In this document: positions 35,807 through 44,291 of the stretch, one piece after another
Layout: each line of letters opens with the position of its first letter
How positions within the stretch are numbered: the stretch's first letter is position 1
NCBI RefSeq assembly: GCF_002236115.1
Contig: NZ_NIWT01000006.1
Span: 1 to 64,000 of the forward strand
Reading direction: 5' to 3'
Origin: Pseudomonas jessenii
GTDB lineage: Bacteria; Pseudomonadota; Gammaproteobacteria; Pseudomonadales; Pseudomonadaceae
Length of the DNA: 64,000 nucleotides
Notes under the pieces: generated by a model
What the model saw: the letters and a program-made list of their open reading frames with translations, nothing else
The model's database searches: none
What the model was told of the DNA's origin: nothing
Made by a program: the position numbers and the translations under genes

Positions 35807-37380
35807 AAACCTGTGTTGACGGTGCGGACGCCATCGCGAGCAAGCTCGCTCCCACAAGGGTTATGCGCGAAGTACAAGATTTTCGCATCACAGAAAGTCC
35901 ATTGTGGGAGCGAGCTTGCTCGCGAAGAGGTCATCAGCCTCGCCTGACTTTTTCTGCCTTGCTTATGCTGAGCCTGTCCGCCTGCACCGTCGGCCCGGAC
36001 TTTCACAAACCTCAGCCCACACAAATCACCGAGTGGTCGAAACCATCAAAGGCAGCCGCCAGCCAAGTAGTCACCGAAACGATGAACGAGCGCTGGTGGG
36101 AGGTGTTCCACGACCCGAAACTCTCCGCCCTGAGCCAGCGCGCCCTGACCGACAACCTCGACTTGAAGCTCGCCAGCAGCCGCCTGCAGCAAAGTCGTGC
36201 AGTTCGCCAGGTGATCACAGCCGACCGCTATCCGAATACCGCCGCCACGGGAAGTTACGCCCGAAAACGTAACAGTGGTGAAGGCCTGAGCGACCCGTCA
36301 GGGCACAACGGCCAATCCGCCTTCAACCTGTGGGATGCCGGCTTTTCCGCCTCCTGGGAGCTGGATTTCTGGGGCCGCGTGCGTCGGGAAACCGAAGCCG
36401 CCGATGCTAACCTTGAAGTCGCCGAGAACGACCGACGTGGTGTGCTGCTGTCGGTGCTGGCCGAAACCGCCCAGGACTACATTCAACTGCGTGGCGTGCA
36501 GAACACCCGGCTCGTCACCGAACAGAATCTCGACGTCGCCCGCCATAGCCTGAAGCTTTCGCAACTGCGCCTGGCCGACGGCGTCGCGACGGATCTGGAT
36601 GTCGCTGAAGCCGCCGCGCAGGTGGCGGCCATCGAATCACGCCTGCCCGCACTGGAGCAGCGCCAGTGGCAACTGATCAACGCCTTGAGTCTGTTGATGG
36701 GCGAAGCGCCCCAGGCATTGACGGCGGAGTTATCCACAGACGCACCGGTGCCACAAACGCCGCGCCAGGTCGCCATTGGCTTGCCCTCGCAACTGGCTGA
36801 ACGCAGGCCGGACATTCGCCAGGCCGAAGCACGGCTGCATGCCGCCACTGCCGGCATTGGCGTGGCCAAGGGCGATTTCTATCCGCGAATCACCCTGTCG
36901 GGGAACATCGGTTCCCAGGCCATGCAACTGAGCGATTTCGGCTCCTGGGGTTCGCGTTCGTTCGGGATCGGCCCGCAGTTCAGCTTGCCGTTGTTCGACG
37001 GCGGACGCTTGCGTGGCGTGCTCGAGTTGCGCGAAGCACAACAACAGGAAGCCGCTATCATCTATCAGCAAACCGTGCTGCGCGCCTGGCATGAAATCGA
37101 TGATCAACTGACCACCTACAACGCCAGCCAGTTGCGCCGCGACAGTCTGGCCGAAGCCGTACGTCAGAACCGCATTGCGCTGGACACCGCGCAACAGCAG
37201 TACGTTGAGGGCGTGGTGGATTTCGTCACGGTGCTCACCGTGCAAGGAGCGTTGCTGGCGACGCAGGAGCAGTGGGTCGAGAGCTCGACCGGCGTGTCGC
37301 TGGCGGCCGTCGGGTTGTACAAGGCGTTGGGTGGGGGTTGGGAGTCGGTGTATCCGTTGGCCGTGACGGCGCAGCGTTAA
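35803..37380 (+). CDS. NodT-family outer-membrane efflux lipoprotein with a REPIN inside its leader
   Basis: The protein has 525 residues from the ATG that overlaps the emrA-like stop. The mature part is a normal NodT/OprM-type outer-membrane factor (CTVGPDFHKP start, WWEVFHDPKLSALSQRAL, GVATDLDVAEAAAQVA, ERRPDIRQAEARLHAATAGIG). The lipobox is LSAC (about residues 57-60), preceded by a hydrophobic segment LTFSALLMLSL. Residues about 10-42 are encoded by a REPIN read in frame, giving an n-region of ~46 residues, far longer than usual. The real start may instead be a TTG/GTG near the second REP arm. Expression and processing therefore need experimental confirmation. Confidence 0.88.
   Translation: MKTCVDGADAIASKLAPTRVMREVQDFRITESPLWERACSRRGHQPRLTFSALLMLSLSACTVGPDFHKPQPTQITEWSKPSKAAASQVVTETMNERWWEVFHDPKLSALSQRALTDNLDLKLASSRLQQSRAVRQVITADRYPNTAATGSYARKRNSGEGLSDPSGHNGQSAFNLWDAGFSASWELDFWGRVRRETEAADANLEVAENDRRGVLLSVLAETAQDYIQLRGVQNTRLVTEQNLDVARHSLKLSQLRLADGVATDLDVAEAAAQVAAIESRLPALEQRQWQLINALSLLMGEAPQALTAELSTDAPVPQTPRQVAIGLPSQLAERRPDIRQAEARLHAATAGIGVAKGDFYPRITLSGNIGSQAMQLSDFGSWGSRSFGIGPQFSLPLFDGGRLRGVLELREAQQQEAAIIYQQTVLRAWHEIDDQLTTYNASQLRRDSLAEAVRQNRIALDTAQQQYVEGVVDFVTVLTVQGALLATQEQWVESSTGVSLAAVGLYKALGGGWESVYPLAVTAQR
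35831..35928. repeat. REPIN inside the 5' end of the NodT-type gene
   Basis: Two inverted REP arms (35831-35856 and 35903-35928) with a ~46-bp spacer lie 28 bp after the overlapping ATG of the outer-membrane factor. The reading frame stays open through both arms, and the element contributes codons to the leader. Confidence 0.9.
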
Positions 37381-37459
37381 TACGCAGGCAATGATGGCCA
37401 TCTGCTTGACGCTAGTCACCGCTGCCGTAGACTCGGTTGATCCGAAAGGGAGTGCGGTC

Positions 37460-38239
37460 ATGCGGATTTTCTGTGTGTTGGGGTTGGGATCGGTCCTCGT
37501 CGCGAGCGCTGTCCAGGCGCAAACGCCTGGGGCAGACGACCCGCTTGCGCAAATGGATGCAGGCGCCAGTACTGCGACCAGCACCGAGGCCCGCGGTGTA
37601 CTGCGGGCCCGGGACCAGGCCGTACTGGCCAGTGAGGTCCCTGGGCGGATTGTCGAGTTGCCGTTCAGCGAGGGGGAATCGTTCAAGAAGGGCGATACCC
37701 TGGCGCGGTTCGATTGCTCGGCCTATCAGGCGCAGCTCAATGCCGCTCAAGCGGCCAGCCGTGGCGCGGGTGAAGAACTGGCGCACAACCGGCGACTGGC
37801 CGCGCTGAATTCGGTCGGGCGTTTCGAAGTGGCACGTGCCGAGGCCAAGGTCAGCGAAACCCAGGCGCAGTCCCAGGTGTATCAAGTGCAGGTCAAGCGT
37901 TGCAGCGTGCAGGCGCCGTTCGATGGCCAGGTCGTCGAGCGCAAGGTACAGCGCTATGAAAGCGTACCTGCCGGCGCACCCTTGCTGGACGTGGTCGATA
38001 ATCGCACCCTGGAAATCCATTTGCTGGTGCCCTCGCGCTGGATGGCCCGACTCAAGCCCGGCCAGACCTTCAGTTTTGTCCCCGATGAAACCGGCAAGCC
38101 GCTGGATGCGACAGTCAAACGCCTGGGCGCACGAATCGATGAAGGCAGCCAGACCCTGCTGCTGGTGGCCAGCGTGCCCGACGCCAGCGGGTTGCTGGCG
38201 GGCATGAGCGGCACTGCGCATTTCGCGGAGTTCAAGTGA
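37460..38239 (+). CDS. Periplasmic adaptor protein (RND/HlyD type), first gene of the M50-HlyD operon
   Basis: The 259-residue protein has a Sec signal peptide (MRIFCVLGLGSVLVASAVQA). It is a short adaptor: first lipoyl half (EVPGRIVELPFSEGESFKKG), brief helical hairpin, second half (VQAPFDGQVVERKVQRYESV) and a beta-barrel. The ATG has GGGAG upstream. The next gene overlaps it by 4 bp (GTGA) and no RND pump gene is present, so it is probably an accessory of the HlyD/M50 export unit rather than of an RND pump. It lies 79 bp after the NodT-type gene of the preceding pump. Confidence 0.88.
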   Translation: MRIFCVLGLGSVLVASAVQAQTPGADDPLAQMDAGASTATSTEARGVLRARDQAVLASEVPGRIVELPFSEGESFKKGDTLARFDCSAYQAQLNAAQAASRGAGEELAHNRRLAALNSVGRFEVARAEAKVSETQAQSQVYQVQVKRCSVQAPFDGQVVERKVQRYESVPAGAPLLDVVDNRTLEIHLLVPSRWMARLKPGQTFSFVPDETGKPLDATVKRLGARIDEGSQTLLLVASVPDASGLLAGMSGTAHFAEFK

Positions 38240-39555
38240 ACGCGCCGGTGAGCGGCGGTGCCGAACAGGTATTCGCACGTTTTCTTGATCTTGAGCGCCA
38301 GACCCGCGCAGCCCAAACGTCCGCCCAATTGGCCTACAGCCTGGTCAATGATGGACAGGCATTGTTTGGCTTTCGCCATGCGGCACTGTTGATCGCCGGG
38401 AAGGTGCAGGCCGTGACCGGTGTCAGCGCGGTGGAGCCGAACTCACCCTTTGTAGCGTTCGTCGAGCAGGCGGTGGCTCAGTTGTTCAAACGCGAACAAT
38501 TGCAGCAGGCGCGGGTCGTTGCCGCCGATGTCCTCGGCGAGTCGCTGCGGGCTGAATGGCAAAGCCTGTCGGCGGCGCAGGTGTTCTGGCTGCCGCTGGT
38601 CGATCGTCAGGGCGAGGTGTTCGGTGGGTTGTGGCTGGCCCGGGACGTTGCGTGGAACCCAGCCGAACAGGTGCTGCTGGCGCAACTGGGTGATACCTAC
38701 AGCCACGCCTGGCAGGCGTTGCAACCGCGCAAGCCCTGGCGTCTGCGTTGGACCCGCAAACGCCGGGGCTTGCTGGTTGCAGTGCTATTGCTCGGGCTGT
38801 TGATCCCGGTGCGCCAGTCCGTATTGGCACCGGCTGAAGTGGTGCCCTTGGGCGGGCGGGTAGTGGCGGCACCGCTGGACGGTGTCATTGCCGAGTTCCT
38901 GGTCAAACCCAATCAGACGGTGAAGACCGGCGAATTGCTGCTGCGCTTCGAAAGCACCACACTCAAGGCCCAGGCCGATGTCGCCGAACGCGCCCTCGGG
39001 GTTGCCGAGGCGGAACTCAAGGCCAACTCCCAGCGTTCGTTCGCCGATGCCGAGTCCAGTTCGAAACTGGATTTGCTGGCCGCCCGGGTTGAACAGAAAC
39101 GCGCCGAGCGCGACTACGCCCGTGAACTGCTCAAGCGCAGCGAAGTGCGCGCCGAGCGCGATGGTATTGCGGTGTTTGCCGATGCCGAACGCTGGACCGG
39201 CAAACCGGTGCAGACCGGCGAGCGGCTGATGGAGATCGCCGATCCGACCCAGGCGCAATTGCGTATCGAGCTGGCTGTGGGGGACGCGATCTCCCTGGAG
39301 CCCGGCGCTGAAGTCGCCTTGTTTCTCGACAGTGACCCGCTGCAACGGCATCTGGCCAGACTCGAACGTTCGGCTTATGAAGCGCAACCTACGGCGGGCG
39401 GGCAATTGGCTTATCGGCTGGATGCGAATTTCGACGCGCCACCCCCGCGCATCGGATTGCGCGGCACGGCGAAAATCTTCGGTGACCGGGCGCCGCTGGG
39501 GTTGTACCTGCTGCGTCGACCGTTGGCCGGTTTGCGTCAGAGCGTGGGCTTGTAA
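38236..39555 (+). CDS. HlyD-family adaptor with N-terminal GAF-like domain
   Basis: The 439-residue protein has an N-terminal ~150-residue GAF-like cytosolic domain (ALFGFRHAALLI through VFWLPLVDRQGEVFGGLWLA). A single membrane helix follows (RRGLLVAVLLLGLLIPV, about 176-192), then a periplasmic barrel-sandwich adaptor (GGRVVAAPLDGVIAEFLVKP and RAERDGIAVFADAERWTGKP). It is translationally coupled to the preceding gene (GTG start overlapping TGA) and to the next (stop abuts ATG). A sensor-like domain fused to an export adaptor suggests that export is gated by a cytoplasmic signal, but no ligand is evident. Confidence 0.85.
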   Translation: MNAPVSGGAEQVFARFLDLERQTRAAQTSAQLAYSLVNDGQALFGFRHAALLIAGKVQAVTGVSAVEPNSPFVAFVEQAVAQLFKREQLQQARVVAADVLGESLRAEWQSLSAAQVFWLPLVDRQGEVFGGLWLARDVAWNPAEQVLLAQLGDTYSHAWQALQPRKPWRLRWTRKRRGLLVAVLLLGLLIPVRQSVLAPAEVVPLGGRVVAAPLDGVIAEFLVKPNQTVKTGELLLRFESTTLKAQADVAERALGVAEAELKANSQRSFADAESSSKLDLLAARVEQKRAERDYARELLKRSEVRAERDGIAVFADAERWTGKPVQTGERLMEIADPTQAQLRIELAVGDAISLEPGAEVALFLDSDPLQRHLARLERSAYEAQPTAGGQLAYRLDANFDAPPPRIGLRGTAKIFGDRAPLGLYLLRRPLAGLRQSVGL

Positions 39556-41652
39556 ATGAGCCTGCCCGGCCTGCGTGCCGACCTGCAACTGTCCCCGGCA
39601 GCGCCGGCGCTGGACGGTGCGCCCAGCTGGACGCTGGCCGACCCGGTGCGAGGGCATTACTTCAAGCTCGGTACGACGGCGATGCGTTTGTTACGTCACT
39701 GGTCGCTGGGTGAACCCGAGCAGGTCCTGCAAGCGGCCAATCGTGAGCCGGGACTGGCGCTGGACGGTACGGATCTGGAGCAATTGCTGGTTTTTTTGCG
39801 CAGCCACGACCTGATTACCGCCCTCGACCCCCAGCAGCGTGCCAGCTACAGCGTTAAAGCGGATGCCCAGCGCCGGAGCCTGTGGCAAGTGTTGCTGCAT
39901 CAGTACCTGTTTTTTCGAATTCCGTTGTGGCGCCCCGAGCGTTTTCTCAACCGTGTCTGGCCTTGGCTGGAGCGCTTCGGTCCGCGAGCGCTGCGCTACG
40001 GATTACCCGCCGTGCTGGGGGTGGGGGTGTTTCTGGTGTCGCGGGACTGGCAGCGATTTATCGCAACGTTTCCGCATCTGTTCAGCCTTGGCGGCGCAAT
40101 GGCGTTTGGCGTGGCCCTGTTCTTCGCCAAGCTCTGCCACGAATTCGGTCACGCATTCATGGCCAAGCGCGCCGGGTGCCGGGTACAGAGCATGGGCGTG
40201 GCGTTCATGGTGCTGCTGCCGATGTTTTATACCGATGTCAGCGATGCCTGGCGGGTCAATGATCGCAAGGCCCGGTTGCTGATTGGCGCTGGCGGCGTGC
40301 TGGCGGAGTTGCTGTTGGCGTGCATTGCCTTGCTGGCCTGGTCGTTGTTGCCCGACGGTCCCGCCCGCACCGCCGCGTTCATGCTCGCCAGTGCTACGTG
40401 GATCACCACACTGGTGGTCAATCTCAACCCATTCATGCGTTTTGACGGTTATTTTTTGCTCAGCGATTTCTGGCAGGTCGATAACCTGCAAGGTCGGGCG
40501 TTTGCCCTGTGCCGCTGGCGCCTGCGCGAGTTTTTGTTCGGCTACGGCGCAGCGGCGCCGGAGCCTTGGTCGCCGACAATGCAACGGCGTTTGCTGATCT
40601 GGGGGTATGGCTCGTGGTTATGGCGCGCGGCATTGTTTTTCGGGATCGCTCTGGCGGTCTATCACCTGTTCTTCAAGGTGTTGGGGATTTTCCTGATGCT
40701 GGTGGAGCTGGTCTGGTTCATCTTTCTGCCCATCATGAGTGAGTGGCACCAGTGGTGGGGCCGCCGCGAGCAGGCGCATGGACCGCGGGTGCTGCTCAGC
40801 AGCCTGGCATTGCTCGGGCTGTTGCTGGTGCTCATCCTGCCGTGGCGCAGTGCCGTCGAGGTGCCGGCCATGCTGGAAGCGGGCCGGGTCAACACCTTGC
40901 ATGCGCCGGTGGCGGCACGGATCAAAGCCGTGAAGGTGCATGACGGGCAGTCGGTGGTGCAGGGTGATGTCCTGATCGAACTGGAGTCCCCGGATCTCGA
41001 TTCGCGCCAGACCATTGCGCGCCGGGAAATCGAGATTCAGCAATTGCAAATGCGCCGTCAGGCCAGCCGCAGCGAAACGGCCTCCGATGCCTCAATCGTC
41101 GAGCAGCGCCTGGCCGAAGCGGTCGCCGAGTACCGGGGGCTGGCGGCTCAGCGCGAGCGATTGCTATTGCGCGCCCCCCATGCCGGCACCGTGCGAGATC
41201 TGCTGCCGCAATGGGCGGTGGGGCGCTGGCTGTCGACCCGGGAACCGCTGGCGCGGGTGGTCGAGGACGGCGTGCGCTTGCGTGGCTATCTGGCCGAGGC
41301 AGAACTCTGGCGCGTGGCACCGGGCGCCACTGGACGGTTTATCGCCGATGATCCGATGCATCCGGCGATTGCGGTGCAACTGAGCGAAATCGACACCAAC
41401 GGTGTGGCGTTTGTCGATCAGGAGGCACTGACCTCCGATCACCACGGACCGATTGCCGTGCGTCGCGATCAGTATCAACGAGCCGAGCCGGTACAGGCGC
41501 AGTATGGCGCGCGATTGAGTACCCTCGAACCGGCGCCGACGCCGGTGCAGCCGTTGCGCGGCGTGGTGGTGTTGCAGGGCAGCGGCGAGTCGTTATTGGG
41601 GGTTGCCTGGCGACGCATGGCGGCGCTGGGGGTCAGGGAAAGCGGTTTTTAA
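39556..41652 (+). CDS. Site-2-protease (M50) fused to HlyD-type adaptor
   Basis: The protein has 698 residues. A cytosolic N-terminal part (about 1-145) resembles the PqqD-like/winged region seen in similar proteins. A polytopic membrane section follows with the zinc-protease motif HEFGH (195-199) and a second motif NPFMRFDG (Asp297), both typical of M50 metalloproteases. After more helices a periplasmic HlyD-like half follows (LEAGRVNTLHAPVAARIKAV near 430, then a coiled coil and PHAGTVRDLLPQWAVGRWLS). It could cleave a substrate within the membrane and pass it to the periplasm. The preceding two adaptors and the TolC-like protein at 53524 are the presumed partners. Confidence 0.9.
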   Translation: MSLPGLRADLQLSPAAPALDGAPSWTLADPVRGHYFKLGTTAMRLLRHWSLGEPEQVLQAANREPGLALDGTDLEQLLVFLRSHDLITALDPQQRASYSVKADAQRRSLWQVLLHQYLFFRIPLWRPERFLNRVWPWLERFGPRALRYGLPAVLGVGVFLVSRDWQRFIATFPHLFSLGGAMAFGVALFFAKLCHEFGHAFMAKRAGCRVQSMGVAFMVLLPMFYTDVSDAWRVNDRKARLLIGAGGVLAELLLACIALLAWSLLPDGPARTAAFMLASATWITTLVVNLNPFMRFDGYFLLSDFWQVDNLQGRAFALCRWRLREFLFGYGAAAPEPWSPTMQRRLLIWGYGSWLWRAALFFGIALAVYHLFFKVLGIFLMLVELVWFIFLPIMSEWHQWWGRREQAHGPRVLLSSLALLGLLLVLILPWRSAVEVPAMLEAGRVNTLHAPVAARIKAVKVHDGQSVVQGDVLIELESPDLDSRQTIARREIEIQQLQMRRQASRSETASDASIVEQRLAEAVAEYRGLAAQRERLLLRAPHAGTVRDLLPQWAVGRWLSTREPLARVVEDGVRLRGYLAEAELWRVAPGATGRFIADDPMHPAIAVQLSEIDTNGVAFVDQEALTSDHHGPIAVRRDQYQRAEPVQAQYGARLSTLEPAPTPVQPLRGVVVLQGSGESLLGVAWRRMAALGVRESGF

Positions 41653-41663
41653 GGAGTGCGACG

Positions 41664-42161
41664 ATGGCGAACAGCAGTGCTGTGGCAGCCGAAGGTTTGG
41701 TGGTGCGGCCTTCGCGAGCCAGCGATGGGCCTTTTTTGCAACGCCTGTATCAATCGGCCCGACCGGACCTGCAATGGATCGACGACAGTGTGGAGGTGGT
41801 CGAGCAGATTGTGGCCCAGCAGTTCCAGGTGCAGGAGCAAGGACTGGGTGAAAACTTCCCCAATGCCATGCATTACGTGGTTGAGAAACTCGGCACTGCG
41901 ATCGGCGCGTTGAGCACTGATTTCGGGCCGAATGAGATTCGCGTGCTGTATCTGGCCTTTATCCCGGCGGCGCGGGGGCAGGGGTATGGGCGGGCGGTAT
42001 TGCAGGGGGTGCAGAAGGCCGCCCAACAGATTCGTTGCCCGGTGGCGACGGTGGTCTGGGCCAGCAATCCCCATGCGCTTGAGCATTACCTGGCGCTGGG
42101 TTTTGCAGTGCAGGAGTACAACGTCGCGGCACAAAGGCTGGTGTGGTATCCGCAAGGCTGA
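41664..42161 (+). CDS. GNAT-family N-acetyltransferase
   Basis: The 165-residue protein has the acetyl-CoA-binding motif A (RVLYLAFIPAARGQGYGRAVL) and later WASNPHALEHYLALGF, typical of RimI-like GNAT enzymes. The ATG has AAGGAG upstream. It is 11 bp after the M50-HlyD gene and is probably the last gene of this operon. It may acetylate a protein of the same system, such as the tail-collar protein encoded on the other strand, but that is inference from proximity. Confidence 0.9.
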   Translation: MANSSAVAAEGLVVRPSRASDGPFLQRLYQSARPDLQWIDDSVEVVEQIVAQQFQVQEQGLGENFPNAMHYVVEKLGTAIGALSTDFGPNEIRVLYLAFIPAARGQGYGRAVLQGVQKAAQQIRCPVATVVWASNPHALEHYLALGFAVQEYNVAAQRLVWYPQG

Positions 42162-42184
42162 GGGCACTGCGAGCCAGAAAAGGG

Positions 42185-42496
42185 TCAGTTGAAGGCGATG
42201 TAGAAGTAGCCTCGCTGCGGATCACGTCCCATCGACGGCACCCGGGAAACGAAAATGTTTTCCACTTTGCCCAGTTCCGGCAATTGCAGCGTGCATAAAC
42301 CGTCCACAAAATCGGTCGGGGCCAGGCTGTTGAACTCTACACTGAATGGCATGCGCTCACTGTTGCGCATGCGGGCGCGGGGTGACTCTTCGAGGTGTTC
42401 GAACTGCACCGGCAGTTCGCTGCCGTCGGGCAGGCGAAGGACAACGGTCTGGCCCAGCAGGGTCTGGAAATGATGACTTTGAACCGCTTGCAACAT
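42185..42496 (-). CDS. DUF6916-like small protein
   Basis: The 103-residue protein, MLQAVQSHHFQTLLGQTVVL..., ends RGYFYIAFN and has no signal peptide. It is strand-rich with a polar surface, resembling the small DUF6916 proteins encoded beside phage-tail-collar/Mdp-type proteins. It is convergent with the GNAT gene and follows the tail-collar gene by 54 bp on the same strand. A chaperone or partner role for the collar protein is possible. Confidence 0.7.
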   Translation of the reverse strand: MLQAVQSHHFQTLLGQTVVLRLPDGSELPVQFEHLEESPRARMRNSERMPFSVEFNSLAPTDFVDGLCTLQLPELGKVENIFVSRVPSMGRDPQRGYFYIAFN

Positions 42497-42550
42497 GATC
42501 AGCCTCCGAAAAGTGAACAGTGCCGGGGGCGCGCGGCCCCCGGCGAACCT

Positions 42551-43138
42551 TCAGCCACGCGATGGAAAATACCCTTGCAGGGCGATGCTGAAGTTGATGA
42601 CCAGGAACGGGTTCATCACACTCATGGGCTGGGTCCCGCCAGTGGAGGCAATCTCTCCGGTGACGGTGGTGCTCACGCCCTGGAGTGCCACCGCCGTTGC
42701 CCCTTGCTGATCGGAGTAGATATTCGCCGTCCCCGGTCCGCCGCTCGAAGCGCCGATGAAGGCGTTGGTTGTCGTTGGCACGTTTACGGGATTGCTCGGC
42801 GGGTTGGCCAGTTGCAGGGTGGTGGTGGCGGTCAGTCCGGACATCTGGTGGGTGTGGTTGGGCATGTTGCCGATGGTCGCGGTGACGTTTTCGGTACCGG
42901 AAATCTCGCCAATGGTGCGCGTGCTGAGATTGGTGCCGGTGCCCTGGGCCATCGGTAATCGACCTTGCAGGTTGGGTAGCATGAAGGTGGTCTGGCCGTT
43001 GCCGCCGTAGTTCACGCCAATCAGCGAGAACAATGCACTCCATTGCGAAATGCTTAACGTCTGGCCATTGCAAAGGGCCCAGTTCTGGGGGGCGAAATCA
43101 AAGGCGAAAGGCTGGATAGTGCCGATAAATACTTCCAT
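42551..43138 (-). CDS. Phage-tail-collar domain protein (microcystin-dependent-protein family)
   Basis: The 195-residue protein has a tail-collar domain at residues about 5-60 (FAPQNWALCNGQTLSI, SLIGVNYGGNGQTTFMLPNL, QGRLPM) and a short fibre-like C-terminus ending NPFLVINFSIALQGYFPSRG. Members of this family occur outside prophages as free-standing genes and are sometimes called MdpB. There are no other phage structural genes in the window. It is divergent from the sulfotransferase. A secreted or surface-linked fibre tip is plausible. Confidence 0.85.
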   Translation of the reverse strand: MEVFIGTIQPFAFDFAPQNWALCNGQTLSISQWSALFSLIGVNYGGNGQTTFMLPNLQGRLPMAQGTGTNLSTRTIGEISGTENVTATIGNMPNHTHQMSGLTATTTLQLANPPSNPVNVPTTTNAFIGASSGGPGTANIYSDQQGATAVALQGVSTTVTGEIASTGGTQPMSVMNPFLVINFSIALQGYFPSRG

Positions 43139-43448
43139 TAATCCTTATCCTTCAGGTTGGTGGTTGGCGCGCCACGCGGCTGCCAGACACCTGGGGGTGT
43201 CGACTCCTTTTCTTTACGTGGCTCGGTCACGCCACGCCACAGCGTAGACGTAGATTGTGGGTGTCGTGGCGAGGTTGTGTTTGTCCGATGGACACGCTCC
43301 CCACGCTGTCATCGTTAATGTCCTTCACTGTTTACGAAAAGCTCGGTATCAAGTCGATTTAGCTTCAAATTGATATCAAAAGACCACTAGTCGAAGCTTT
43401 ATCGATCGACTACGCTTTGTCCTACAAAAGGACTATCAAATACGGTGA
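43139..43448. promoter_or_regulatory. Divergent regulatory region between collar gene and sulfotransferase
   Basis: No gene is visible in these 310 bp. Three symmetric elements lie near the sulfotransferase start: palindrome TTGATATCAA (43370-43379), inverted repeat TAGTCGA/TCGACTA (43388-43394 and 43406-43412) and a small hairpin GTCCT...AGGAC (about 43419-43433). The sulfotransferase ATG lacks a good Shine-Dalgarno at normal distance, so leader structure may matter. Confidence 0.5.
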
Positions 43449-44291
43449 ATGGACTTGCACCATTTTCATTTCATTTCCGGTTTGCCGCGCTCGGGGTCGA
43501 CCCTGCTTTCTGCAATCCTGTTGCAGAATCCGCGTTTCCATGCCGGAATGACCAGCCCCGTCGGTTCCCTGTTTTCCGGTGTTCTGGAGCAGTGCAGCGC
43601 CGGCAGCGAGTTTGGTGCCGTTATCGACACCGATATGCGCCGTCGCCTGTTGCGCGGCCTGTTTGATTCCTTTTACGCCGACAAGGCCGACAAATCGGTG
43701 GTGTTCGACACCAATCGGTTGTGGAGTTCCCGCCTGCCGGCCATCAGCGATCTGTTTCCCAAGGCCAAGGTCATTGCCTGCGTGCGCAACGTCGCCTGGG
43801 TCATGGACAGCATCGAGCGTCTGTACCGCGCCAATCCCTATGAAAACACCAAACTCTTCGGCGATGCCGTCGAGCGCAACACCGTCTACAGCCGTTGCGA
43901 AACCCTGGCCCAGCGCAATCGCCTGGTGGGTTTTGCCTGGGCGGCGCTCAAGGAAGCCTATTACGGCGAGCATGCCGACTCCTTGCTGATCATCGACTAT
44001 GACTTGCTGACCCAGGCTCCGGAGCGGGTGCTGCGGCTGGTCTACGACTTTATCGACGAACCCTGGTTCGAGCACGACTTCGAACACCTGGCGTACGACG
44101 CCCCGGAATTCGATCAAGCCCTCGGGGTGGCCGGCCTGCACAAGGTCAGACCCAAGGTCGCCGTGCAGGCACGACGCACCATCCTGCCGCCGGATCTGTT
44201 CAAGCAATACTCAGACTTGTCCTTTTGGCTCGATGGCTCTGCCAGCGCCGCCAATGTCATTCGTATGAAGTCCGACGCCGCGAACATTTGA
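43449..44291 (+). CDS. PAPS-dependent sulfotransferase
   Basis: The protein has 280 residues. The PAPS 5'-phosphosulfate loop SGLPRSGST is at residues 10-18. The 3'-phosphate motif with Arg112 and Ser120 is in KVIACVRNVAWVMDSIER. Architecture and the very N-terminal P-loop resemble bacterial protein/tyrosine sulfotransferases such as RaxST, although small-molecule sulfotransferases share the fold. No signal peptide is present, so it acts in the cytoplasm, before export. An APS kinase gene that can supply PAPS closes the same gene run, and a giant surface protein gene follows after 57 bp. Confidence 0.92.
   Translation: MDLHHFHFISGLPRSGSTLLSAILLQNPRFHAGMTSPVGSLFSGVLEQCSAGSEFGAVIDTDMRRRLLRGLFDSFYADKADKSVVFDTNRLWSSRLPAISDLFPKAKVIACVRNVAWVMDSIERLYRANPYENTKLFGDAVERNTVYSRCETLAQRNRLVGFAWAALKEAYYGEHADSLLIIDYDLLTQAPERVLRLVYDFIDEPWFEHDFEHLAYDAPEFDQALGVAGLHKVRPKVAVQARRTILPPDLFKQYSDLSFWLDGSASAANVIRMKSDAANI

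Noticed and set aside
37460..38239. Component of an RND multidrug pump
   Set aside because: No RND permease gene is adjacent; the coupled downstream genes are a HlyD adaptor and an M50-HlyD fusion.
42551..43138. Prophage or tailocin remnant suggested by the tail-collar gene
   Set aside because: No other tail, capsid, lysis or integrase genes lie nearby; free-standing collar-domain genes are known.
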